DNA of 64,000 nucleotides from the NCBI GenBank assembly GCA_025526915.1, contig JAHLKH010000136.1, forward strand, positions 1-64,000. The letters are read 5' to 3'. Below the pieces are notes generated by a model, which saw only the letters and a program-made list of their open reading frames with translations, was not told where the DNA came from and made no database searches. The DNA is from Entophlyctis helioformis (taxonomy: Eukaryota; Chytridiomycota; Chytridiomycetes; Chytridiales; Chytriomycetaceae). The translations under genes and the position numbers were made by a program. Positions 10,816-26,370 of the stretch are shown here, piece by piece (position 1 is the stretch's first letter; the number at the start of each line of letters is the position of its first letter).

Positions 10816-12250
10816 GGTGGCTGCCTGGAACGCATTGGAAAAGTCTGGTGCGGCGTGCACCAGTCTGCCGTGCTTGAACACGGCAACAACCTCGAGACCG
10901 GCAGGCGATGCAGCGAGCATGGCCGATGCCGTATCTGTGCCGCAAATGGCAACCATTGGCCACAGCCCGGAGCGTTAGGCGAGAGACTGGACCGTCGCAT
11001 GCGCATCACAGGCGAGCATGCCAACATGTCGGCATCGCACCTTTGGTTGTCCAGTGCGGGGCCATCTTGACGAGCACGTAGTCAGCCAGACCGTCCTGAG
11101 CAATCGATCCAGTGCTGTCCAGACCAAGGACACGCGCAGCATCGACAGAAACCGTGCGGAGCAGCGATGTGCCGTCCACGCCGCTGGTCTGTGCAGCGGC
11201 AGACAGTCTCAGCTGCCGGCCAAGAAGAGCAAACAGATCCGTGACGCCAGTCAGCATGTTTCCAGATCCAACGAGTCCGCCTGTACCGATCGCAAGTGTC
11301 GGATGCGCAGGGTCAGTACATGCCCATACACACACCCGACGGAGACGTGTCCAAGCACAGACGTACATGCAGCGAATGCGGACACCGACGCCTCAGTGGC
11401 AATGCGGGTCTCGACGCCGTCGCGGACAGCCGCCCACCCATCCGCCAGACGACGCACACCAAAGCCGGCAGCCACACTGCGGTACAGCAGCGTGTCCGTC
11501 TGGCTGTTGACGAGCGGCACAAGCACGCCGGCAAGACGGCGATCGTTGAGGACAGACGCAGGCGAATCGGTAAACGACGCCGACAGCTGGTGGTCAATGA
11601 GCAGCACGATGGTGGTAGTGCCCGAGCGCACGAGTGCCCACACGGCGTCCGTCGCCAGGGCGATGGGATCCTTGGACGGGGGGAGATTGCAGGCAGGCAG
11701 ACAGACAGACGCAGGCAGACGCAACGCAGGCAGGTAGGGTTAGGCCGTGCACATGTGATGGGCAGCGGCTCAACTGCCCCAGTCCGATGCAATTGTGACG
11801 GCCAGCGCTTACATAGACGGCCGGGTCGATGAGCGTCTCGAGGCCTTGGCCGAGGGCCGACGGAGCGGACACGTGCAGCACCGCATTGACGAGGCCGGGC
11901 ACGGCGACGATGCCGGCGAGGCCCGACAGCACGGCAGGCGCCTGCTCGACGGGCAGACGCAGCGGGCTCTGTGCCGGCGTGTGTGGCTGCGCCAGTGTGT
12001 CGTTGTTGCTGTTGTTGTTGGAGACGGTGTTGTGTCCGTTGGTCGGTGATCCTGGGCCGGCGGCTGCGGGCGTGGACAGGAAGCGGCCGTGGGCGGACAC
12101 GGCCAGCGACGAGCAGGGAACAGGCGCCAGGGCGGGGCCCGACAGCACGCTGATGCCCGAGAGCACGACCGGGGGCACGGCTGCGGTGGACGGCGACGGC
12201 GACGACGACGACGACGAGGATGTGGGTGCAACCATTGCGGTTGTGGTCAT
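10001..12250 (-). CDS. Amidohydrolase-like domain fused to 3,4-dihydroxy-2-butanone-4-phosphate synthase
   Basis: Five exons, 12250-11813, 11670-11367, 11280-11041, 10934-10662 and 10575-10001, all with GT-AG introns, sum to 1830 nt with matching phases (0, 1, 1, 1), giving about 609 residues and no stop between the two halves. Residues 1 to about 360 resemble the shell of an amidohydrolase/guanine-deaminase-type protein: VAVPGLVNAVLHVS (normally PGLxNxHxH), LVRSGTTTIVLL, LRTVSVDAARVLGLDSTGSI, and the closing strand GLEVVAVFKHGRLV. The metal-binding HxH is reduced to one His, the middle of the barrel is short, and the usual active-site Asp is absent, so this half is probably not catalytic. 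Residues from about 368 are the DHBP synthase. Exon 4 contains the end of the first domain and the start of the second, which is the strongest sign of fusion. A separate transcript for the RIB3 half cannot be excluded. Confidence 0.7.
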
Positions 12251-12662
12251 GGCGGTTGAGGAAGGTGCAGCCGCGGCCGACGACGTTAGCAGCGCCGCGT
12301 GATCAGTAGAAGCGCGCGGGTAAATGCTGCTGTAAAAAGGGGGATGGGGATCTCCGTTTTACAGGTACCAGACGTCGCTGTCGCTTGCTGGGCGGTGGAG
12401 CAGACGGCTATGGTGGGCCGATCCCTGGCCGTTGGGCACGGCTGGCAACACATACAACATGATGATCTGCGTGTTATTCAGTCATGAGTATGCTTCGAGA
12501 GAGAGTGTGTGTGGGTGTGGGAGAGGGAGAGGAAAGAGATGGAGAATGTGTGCGTGCGTGGGTAGACAGACAGGTTGGCAGGTGTGGGGGGTACGAAGGA
12601 GGACACAGATGCAGTCAACGAGCATCAGCAAGCAAGGTGCCATGCAGCAACAGCATCCTTGT

Positions 12663-17686
<5,024 letters not shown>

Positions 17687-18140
17687 CAGAGGCGTGCGTG
17701 TGCGAGTGTGTGTGTGTGTGATGGTTGGTTGGATCGCTGGTTGGTTGGTTGGTTGGACTGAGAGTCGCTCGCTGATTGGCTGGTCTCTGGCTGCCTGCCC
17801 TGAGAGTTGCGCGCTGATTGGTGGCTTGTTCCTGCACTGGGCATCTTGCCATCTGTGACTGGCTGACTGGCTGACTGACTGACTGACTGACTGTGTGTGT
17901 GCGTGTGTGTCCATGTCTGTGTGTGCGTGTGTGTCCATGTCTGTGTGTGTCTATGGATGCTGACTCTTGGCGCGCAGCTGCCCTTCCGTTCATGCAGGCG
18001 GGCATGCAGGCGGGCGGTCAGGCAGTCGTCTGTGCCGCTTATGCGACATCAACCAATGCTGGTGGGCCACCTGCTCTGGCTGCCCTGGCTGCTCGGGCTG
18101 CTCTTGTGCTGACCCGCTCGCTCCCCCCTCCCGGCAGTGT
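17687..18140. other. Divergent intergenic region with minisatellites
   Basis: The gap between the start of the USP7-type gene and the Luc7-like gene holds GGTTGGTTGG and GACTGACT runs (about 17725-17890) and a TGTGTGTGCGTGTGTGTCCA-type minisatellite near 17890-17950. A good intron end (CTGACC then a pyrimidine run and CAG at about 18140) shows that the Luc7-like gene has an upstream exon somewhere here, which I could not place. Confidence 0.6.
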
Positions 18141-18910
18141 GCCCCTTTGAGCTGCTCGCTCCGTATGTGCCGGCCCTCGGTAGGCATCCATCCGTGCACT
18201 GCTCAAACACACGAGACGCTCTCGCTGCCCATCTGACCCTGTCCACACAGGCCCTTGTCCATCGGCCTTGCACGACCCTTACCACAGAATCGGCTTCTTG
18301 GCTTCCCGTCGCTCCGTCCAGGCGGAGCTGCTCGCAGAGGCCGTGCTGATCTACGACGCCATCAACTCGGCCCACCAGCTGCAGGTGCGGGATCTGGCCG
18401 CAAAGGTGGCAAAGACCACGCCGAGGCTGTTTGTCGCCCTGCCCAACGGCAACTACACAAGCAGAGACGCGTGGGTGAGCCTTGCTCTCTATGTGTAGAT
18501 GTGTAGACACACTCTCTCTCTCGCTCGCTCGCTCGCTCGTCAGCCGGCTGACCTTGCCCGATCTCGACCAGACCGCACGCCACATGCTCCGTCTCTTGGA
18601 CGCTGCGCCGACCATCACAAAGGCCGAGCAAGAAGCGGCAACCGACACGCGGTCGCTCGATGCTGCCAAATCCCATCTCGCCTCCATCACAAGCAACCTC
18701 GACCGCTACTGGCAGGCCATCCAGTCGCCCGAGAATGCCTCCAACGCCTTTGATGTCTGCCCGACGTGCGGCGCGCTGCTCGCCGAGTCAGACTCCCTGC
18801 TCCAGCGACGCAGCCATGCCACCACGGGCTTGCATCAGGCGTGGCAGGCGTTTGAAGATGCGCACAAACACGCCACCCGTGCTCTCCGTGCCTTGCGCAA
18901 CCCATCGTAG
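18141..18910 (+). CDS. Luc7-like U1 snRNP-associated protein, 5' end unresolved
   Basis: Three exons can be joined: from the acceptor at about 18140 to the donor at about 18180, 18251-18474, and from the acceptor inside GATCTCGACCAG (about 18570) to a stop at 18908-18910. The product has VCPFELLAPYVPALGPCPSA followed by LHDPY, which matches the first zinc finger of Luc7 (CPHDLF...LGxCPxxH), a helical middle, and near the end VCPTCGALLAESDSLLQRRS followed by HATTGLHQAW, which matches the second finger (CxxCGAxL...D...H...GxxH). Luc7 proteins help the U1 snRNP choose 5' splice sites. The N-terminal exon is missing, the linker is shorter and the sequence is divergent, so a degenerate paralogue is possible. 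The assignment depends on the two finger patterns. Confidence 0.5.
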
Positions 18911-18961
18911 TCGTCCCTTTTCCCTTGCTGTCTATATCTCTTCTCTTTGCTTGTCGTAAAA

Positions 18962-19600
18962 ATGCACAGCACCAAGCCGCGTTTCATCCGTATAGACCGC
19001 GTTGATGACATCACCACAGCTTCTTCCCCAATGCGCAAACATTCAGAGGCTGGTCTGGGTGTCCCAAGCGGCTCGCCATCGAGCGACGCGCTGTCTGGGC
19101 CAGCTCCAGCCCGAAACACCGCATCTACCATCGACCGTATGTTGACATTGTCGGTGGTCGCTTGGTCTTGGTTGCAGAGGGCAGATAGAGCGGCCGACTG
19201 CACACCGACCCCTATCCATGTGCAGACACGCTCGGCCTTGTGTCGGCTGGCCGTGTCCATCACCGCTCTCGGTCAGCAGGCTTACATCACCGCCACACAT
19301 ACACACATACACACATACACATGGTCGCAGGCCGTGCTGTGCGGCGCTCGTCTGGGGTGCCGGCCAGGCCACCGCCGCATGCTATCGCTCACCGGCTGTC
19401 GCTGGACGTGTCATCCGCCCCGTGCCTCCCAACAGCAGCAACAGCAGCAGCAAGAGCAGCACCTCCTGCCGTTGCTTGGCTTCCAGCAGTACCAGCAGCA
19501 ACAGCTCAATGCCACCTATAACACGCTGGGCCGTTTCAATGCATCGCGACCGAGTATCCGGCAGGCTCAACCGTCTGTCGCCCCTCGCCCCAGCATCACC
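18962..19600 (+). other. Open frame upstream of permease 1, possible extended N-terminus or separate small exon
   Basis: An ATG at 18962 opens a frame (MHSTKPRFIRIDRVDD) that stays open through a Gln-rich stretch (near 19430-19510) into the first permease exon. A GTATGT donor lies at about 19138. The first 58 codons look more protein-like than the rest, which includes a CACACATA repeat near 19295-19320. I cannot tell whether this is a longer permease N-terminus, a separate short gene or a 5' leader. Confidence 0.3.
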
Positions 19601-22204
19601 ATGACGTCCGCGGCTGCCATCACGAACGCGTCTCAACTGCCCCCAGCACCTTTATGCGGGCCAACAGGAGGAGGAGGAGGAGGGGATAACAGCACGGGCG
19701 GCGATGGCGATGGCGACGGCGAGGGTACCGATACCGGCAGCGGCCCAGACAAGAGCGAGAGCTGCGCGCCATCCAAGGCGTTGCTGGGACGGTCGTTGAG
19801 CGAGTCGCTCCAGGGCCCGACCGCGGTCGGTGTCCTTGGACGCCAGTCATCGCGCGTGCTGGTGGTCGATCGCGCATTTGTGGGTAAGCATTCGCTTTGG
19901 CACGACACGGCATGGCATGGCATCTCTATGGCATTTCAATGGCATGGTAATGTGCCGTGTTGTGCTGCGCGAACCATAACTAACACGCGGGAGCTGGTAG
20001 ATCGCCGTCGGCTGCCGCACGCATACATGGACACGTTCTCTGTGCAAGTCGTGGGATTGTACTGTGCCTTTGCTGGATGCCGTGCTAACAACGTTCATGC
20101 CAACAGATGGGGTATTATCGTGGGCGTGATTCTCGTTGGCGTGTACGCGGGGTTCAATAAGGGCATCAAGTACGGATTCGGCAGCATGCTCGTGGCGCAT
20201 GGGGTCACGACCGTCATGGTGTTCTGTCAGTCTCTGGCGCTTGCTGAAATGGCCACCAAGTTTCCCTTTTCGTCTGGGTGTGCGGCGTACACGTTTGCGG
20301 CATGTGCGTCTGCATGGATCTGGCACTGCCTGCTGCAGCTTCGACTGTGCTGACCGTCTTCTCACGGGGACAGTTGGTGGAGGCGCAGCCGCCGTCATCG
20401 GGTACACCTACATGTTCGAGTTCCTGATGCTGACGTCGCAAGCCTTGCTCTTCCTGGGCACAATCATGACCGAGCTGGTGTCGACACCCGAATGGCTGGA
20501 GCCGCTCTGGTGGTTCGTGCTCCTGCTCTTTGCGTACATACTCAGCCTGTGGCCGCGCGAGTTTGTGCATACGTGCGTCATCATGACCGTTGCCGCGGTC
20601 GTCATTCTTGTCCTGGAGTTGGCTATCGAGGTCAGGCACATCAACTATACGCGCATCTTTGAGACCCAGATGCCAGACGGATCGATATCCACCAACTTTT
20701 TGCCGTTTGGGCTGTCGGGTATCATTCAAGCCATGCCGTCGACACTGTACCTGTACGTCGGCTTCGAGAGTGAGTGGGTTGGTGGCTTGGAGCTGTCGTT
20801 TCGATAAGGAGCGTCTAATGCGTGCGCGCAGTGCTTCCCGTGTGCGCCGAAGAGACGGTCCACACCTCAAAGGCGATGCCGCAAGGCATTCTGCAAACAG
20901 TCGGAACGACTGCCATTCTCGCCACAAGCACGCTCGCCATCACGTTCGCCTCGTCTGCATTCACGAGTAGCAATTCCGAGTCTACTTTCCCGCACATTGA
21001 CGCTGTGCTGCACGCGCTGGATCTCAAGATGCCGGCACCGTGGATCATGCATTTGCTTGCGCTCACCACTTTGCCGGCGATTATAGCTGCGACTCTGTCG
21101 GGGTCCTTTGCGCTGTCTCGCTACATCTACGCGCTTGCTCGCGGCGGGTACCTGCCCACGTCGCTTGCGCTGACAAGCCAGACACGCCGATCGCCGTACA
21201 TTGCACAAGGCGTTGCATGCCTGGCCACGCTTGTGTTTGCGATCATTGTCAAGTTCGTAGACAACGATGGGTCGGGAGAGCTGGCACTTCTCTGCACCAG
21301 CATCGTGTGCGCACTCATTGCGTACATGTTTGACATGATCGTGTACATCCGTCTCCGCCAGATCTTTATTGGCGTGGAGAGCTTTGTCAGCCCGTTGGGG
21401 CGGTGGGGGGCCGTGTTTGTGATTGTTACGTCACTGGGCACGGTGGCAGGGCTCGTTGTGCTGGATCGCATCTACCTGTGGGCAGTGACCGCGCTGATTG
21501 GGTTTGGCGTGCTCATGATCCCGTTCTACATGGGGTACATTCGGCGCAACCTGGTGGCGTCGCCCGAGCGAGAGTGAGTCTGCCGATGCGTATGGGAGCA
21601 TGGCTCGATGGCTGACCCTAATGTAATGTGATGCAATGCCAATGCCATGCAATGTGGCAGGTTTGTGCGACGGGCACTCAAGCAACGGCGGCGCGACGAA
21701 GAGTCGATCGATGACGCGGACGGGCTGATGGAGACCAAGAGTACGCTGCCGCCTGGACATCCCATGTTCGCATACCGGCTGTCGATTGCACGAGCCAGCA
21801 TCGTTGGCGGTAGTCGCAATGCACCGCCACCTCAAGCGCCATCTGCTGGCGGGTTCGCACCAGGCCGACTCGCGACCATCCGAGCGGGAGTGGAGATGGA
21901 CGACGAGGAGCAGGAGGAGGAGGAAGCGCGACCGGCGTCGTTTGGATCGCTGCGGCAGTGGGCAGCCGCCATGCAGCCGAAAGCAGCCAAGGATGCAGGC
22001 GGTGTGTGCGATGGTGCAGCCAAGACAGGTATTGACCCGTTGAGCCGACAGGACACGATGGTAGTGAGCAAGGCGGCGTCGGACAAGGGCGAGTCTGAGG
22101 ATGTCGGAGGTGCCGGTGCCGGTGCAGAGGACGGGACAGGAACAGGTACAGAGGATGGGGCAGAAGCGCCAACGCAGACCGAGGGAAGCACGGCCAAGCA
22201 ATAA
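19601..22204 (+). CDS. APC-superfamily amino-acid/ethanolamine-type permease 1
   Basis: Exons 19601-19883, 20001-20043, 20107-20303, 20374-20769, 20832-21573 and 21661-22204 join in phase. The protein has a Gly/Asp-rich cytosolic N-terminus, then about 12 hydrophobic segments. Family landmarks are WGIIVGVILVGVYAGFNKGI (first helix), FPFSSGCAAYTFAA, GYTYMFEF, FLPFGLSGIIQAMPSTLYLY, PVCAEETVHTSKAMPQGI and SRYIYALARGGYLPTSLALT, as in the ethanolamine/amino-acid permease branch of the APC superfamily. The C-terminal tail is long, acidic and Ser/Gly-rich, suggesting cytosolic regulation. The intron after 20043 starts with GCAAGT, a GC-AG intron, and only this donor keeps frame. It is followed head-to-tail by a paralogue with the same intron positions. 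The substrate is not readable from the sequence. Confidence 0.85.
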
Positions 22205-22222
22205 ACAGAGCAGACGGTTGAG

Positions 22223-22245
22223 CATTCCCGTGTGTGTGTGTGACT

Positions 22246-22286
<41 letters not shown>
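22223..22286. repeat. (TG)n microsatellite between the permease genes
   Basis: TG dinucleotide runs, interrupted once by ACTGAG, lie in the 272-bp gap between the stop of permease 1 and the start of permease 2. Nothing else is seen in that gap. Confidence 0.9.
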
Positions 22287-22287
<1 letters not shown>

Positions 22288-22476
22288 TGGCACAGCAAGC
22301 GAGCAAGAGAGCGCGACGCGTCCAAGGATCCGACGCGCAGAGCGAGCGGGCGACAGCGCGAGTGGCTCCACGAGTGGCTGTGCTTGGGTGTGCGGGCGAG
22401 TGGCCGCCGCCGCCTGCTAGTCCAACACGCATCCGATGTGCATCCAACGCACTTCCAACTCACCCAAACGCGTCCA

Positions 22477-22904
22477 ATGACCGTCGTGACCCGCACGGCC
22501 GTGCCCCTCGTGCGCAAGCCCTCGCCCACAGCCGTCCACGAGCACTCGTACCCGCAGACGCAGTCGCACTCGCAGTCGCAGTCGCACCCGTCCAGCCCCT
22601 CTGCTCCTGCTCCTGCCAGCCAGCAGATGGGCGACGACGCCTGCAGCACCATCACGACCACAACCACGGCCAGCAGCGACATTCCGCACCGGGTCGTCGT
22701 GACCGTGTCCGGCCCTTCGACCGCCGTGCCCGTCGCCCTGACCAACGGCGCCTGCACGCCCTTTATCTCTTCTCACCCACATGCACACGCACACGCACAC
22801 GGCGACCTGCCGTACCCGGCGCCGCATCCCGCCAACATGAGCCTGACCATGGCCCTCGACATGGCGCCAGCGACGGCCAGCGACGTGCACAGCCACTTCC
22901 ATGG

Positions 22905-22945
<41 letters not shown>

Positions 22946-25363
22946 TGTCGCCGCTCGCTCGGTGCGTCTCTCTGTCCTGCTCGAAACTGCTGCCTCTCTG
23001 CTCTCTCCACTGCTCTCTGTGCCGTCGGCCCCCTTCATCGGCATCGGCAATGCCACCACACAGACCCACCCCAAAACCCGCAGATCTGACTGCGTGGCCT
23101 GTCCGCCGCTGCCGCTGCTCACCGCCGCCGCCGCCGTGCACTGACTGACTGACACGCGTTGCTTTTGGTTGTTTGCCTGCCGCGCTTGCTCCGACTCGCT
23201 CCGACAACGCATGCACCAACCTCCGCCCATCCAACCCCCCTTACGTATCGCTGTGTGCGTATGCGTGCACAGCTCTCGCACGCCAAGCAACAGCAGCACC
23301 GCAGCCACCGCCGTCAACGACAGTCGCTCTGCTGCCGCCGCTCCCGGTGCCGCCGGCAAGAAGCGTTCCTTCTTCCAGCGAGGCTTCACGGTCGATGCGG
23401 AGTTTGTCGGTGCGTGCCCTCGCACCCTCTGTCTGAGCCACCCGCTCTTGTCAAGGCTGTGCACAGCCACTCACCCACTCACCCACTCACCAACACACCG
23501 TCCGACAGAGAGGCGCAAGCTGGGTGCACCGTATGCAAACTCGTGGCACATGTGAGCGTGTGCATCTGTCTTGCAACCATGCTATGCCCATGTCCATGCC
23601 CATGCCCACCTATCCGCTGACGCATAGCCCAACAACAGCTGGGGTCTGATCGTCTCGGTCGTGCTGTCGGGCGAGTTTTCCGGCTTCAACGGCGGTCTCG
23701 TCTATGGCTTTGGCAGCATGATTGTGGCCCACATCATCACCAGCGCCATGGTCATGATCCTGTCCGCGTCCTTTGCCGAGCTGGCCACCACGTTCCCGTT
23801 CTCGTCCGGATGTGCGGCGTACACGTTTGCTGCATGTAAGCAAGGCTCCATCCATGGTGCGCATCGGCTGTTGGGGCATGCGAACAGCTCACTCTCTTTG
23901 CCCCTCCAAACAGTCGGTGGCGGTGCCGCCACCATCATCGGCTACGCGTACACGCTCGAGTTCATTTCGCTTGCGGCCCAGAACCTCATCTTCCTCGGCC
24001 AGACCGTCTCGTCGACCTTTGGAACGCCAGTGCATCTCGAGCCCGTCTGGTGGGCCGTCTGCACGACCATCATCTTGCTCATCAACCTGCGTCCGCGCTT
24101 TTTCATGAGCCTCAACGCCATCCTCACTCTGATCGCGTGCCTGCTCCTCGTCGGCATCCTGGGTGTTCAACTGCCCAACATCAACTACAAGGCCGCGTTT
24201 GTCACAAACATGAACGACGAGGGAACCGTGACATCCACAAACTTTCTGCCCTTTGGACTCGTGGGTGTCATCAAGTCCATGCCGTTCACTCTCTATCTGT
24301 ACATTGGCTTTGAGAGTAAGCTTGTGATCCATCCCCAACGTCCCATCGTGTGCAGCCATGCTGACCCAGTCCATTCGTCTGTTGCAAACCAGCCATGTCC
24401 GTGTGTGCCGAAGAGACTATCAAGAACAGCGTCACTCTTCCTCGCGGCACATTTGCTGCCATGAGCACGCTCGGCGTTCTCGCGACAGGCACCCTGATGA
24501 TCACGTCTGTCGCTGCGCCAGGCATCGTGGCCATTGCTGGATCCGTGCTTCCCCACGCGACGAGTTTGAGTGCCATCTTCAACATGGACATGACAGTCAG
24601 CCGCACCGCGCTCCTTGGCGCAATCATGTTCCCGACCCTTGCCGTGTCCCTCATGTCCACCGTCTACGCATCGAGCCGCTACATCTACGCCCTCAGTCGC
24701 GGCGGCTTTCTGCCGACGGTCCTGGCTTTGACGACAAAGTCGCACGGCGCTCCGTACATGGCGCTCATCAGCGGCAACGTGCTCATGATTGTGCTCTGTG
24801 TCCTGATCACCTACGGAGGCGCTGTCTTTGCCGACTTTTTCATCAACGTCGGCACCATGTGCGCTCTGCTGGCCTACACAGTCGACATGATCGTGTACAT
24901 CAGGCTCCGATACTCGATGCCGCTCCTGCCTCGCCCGTACTCGAGCCCCTTCTCGATCCCTGGCGCATTGTTTGTGATCATCCTGAGCATCCTGAGCATC
25001 GTCGGTCTCGTCATTGTCCAGAGCATGTACCGCCGCCTCTTTATCGCTCTCTTGATCATGTCCCTCCTCCTGATCCCGTACTACCTGATCATCATCAAGG
25101 CAAAGCTGACGGCATCTCCGGAAAAGGAGTTTGTGCGGCGCGAGCTGGAGCGCAAGCTGCGCGACGAACTCGGTGGCGTGCCCGCGTATGAGCAGTGGAC
25201 TGGATTCGGACAAGAGCTCGAGCATCTGTCTGTTACTGCCGCCTCTAATGGCGGTGGCGGCGGTGCTGGTGCCCTTCCAAGAAGCATGGCATACCAGGTG
25301 GCTCCCAACGTCGTTGCCAATCCAACCGTGTCCGCCGACTTGTGGAGCGCGCCTCGCCGTTGA
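22477..25363 (+). CDS. APC-superfamily amino-acid/ethanolamine-type permease 2
   Basis: Exons 22477-22961, 23273-23409, about 23511-23551, 23639-23835, 23914-24315 and 24393-25363 join in phase. The leader is low complexity, with repeated Gln-Ser, His-Ala and a run of about 14 Ser from a TCG microsatellite (22907-22945). A small exon (ERRKLGAPYANSWH) leads into the first helix (WGLIVSVVLSGEFSGFNGGL). Later landmarks mirror permease 1: FPFSSGCAAYTFAA, FLPFGLVGVIKSMPFTLYLY, SVCAEETIKNSVTLPRG and SRYIYALSRGGFLPTVLALT. About 12 membrane segments are visible; the C-terminus is a short helical, Gly-rich tail. Compared with permease 1 it lacks the long acidic tail and has its own N-terminus, so the two transporters probably share transport mechanism but differ in regulation or location. 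Confidence 0.87.
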
Positions 25364-25571
25364 CCTTGCTCCACTCTCTCTTCGTGTCGATTATTTGGCT
25401 TTCCAGAGCCTTGTTTTCTGGAGCTGTGCCATGATGTATGCGTCCAAGGACACCCGCTGCGTCCTCGTGTCTCCACCATTCTACTTGTCCATCTGCTTGT
25501 TATTTGCTATCTCATCTGATACTTGTGTTTGATGCTTTCCAATGAACATGTTTTCCACAACAGCGTACTGT

Positions 25572-26339
25572 TTACTCTCCGTATGGCAGCCGGCCCTGGC
25601 CCTGGCCCAGCCGACTGCTAGACATATGGCGATGATGCCCACCATGGTCATGGTCCTCGTGGTGCATCATCATGGAACGCCGCTGCCTCGCCACGAGCCG
25701 CGACAACTCATCCGCGACCCTCGCCCGCGTGACCTTGTACGCCTTGCGCGCATACTCGGCGTCGCGGATACCGTGCACCAGCTCCTGCATCGACCGGTTG
25801 ACCAGCCGATGTATGCCCACTGAGATCGACTGCTGAAAGAACCGTGTTTCCGCAAGGTTCATGTGCGTGCGCGTGTGCGGGTACGTGTGTGCCGGCAGTG
25901 GCGCGGCAGCCGGCGGCGAATCGGGAATCGTGTTGTGTATGCCGGCGCTCGTGGTCAGCGTGAGCGTCGGTGTCTGTGACGGCGTGCACTCTATTTTGAT
26001 GGGTGCGAGTGGCTTGGGTGCCTGCGCCGTCGACATTCGAGTTGCGGTTTGAGATGAGTGGGTTGGCTGCGCATGAGTGTGTGCGGGAAGACTGGCAGTG
26101 TGGCAGTGTGGCATTGTGGCCACAAACGTACCTTTGACGCACTGCGGCGTTCGGGGAGGATGGTGGCAATGGCACCGCGGCTTGTCATTCGCGACGCGGG
26201 CACACCTTCCATGAACAGCGGTGCGCGTTCGTCGGAACTCGTGCTGAGGCGTGCCAGGCCGTCGGCTTCTTCGTCAATGGATGGCGCGCTTTCTTGCTCG
26301 TCGCCTGGCACGTTGAATGCGACTGTCCAAGCCCAACCA

Positions 26340-26370
<31 letters not shown>

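Noticed and set aside
18947..20353. One 468-codon unspliced frame
   Set aside because: Its end reads through two permease introns with good GT-AG or GC-AG signals; the spliced version matches the paralogue. Only the upstream part is kept as uncertain.
22223..22286. (TG)n tract as a telomeric or origin element
   Set aside because: Plain dinucleotide microsatellite, one of several in the window, with no telomere-type unit.
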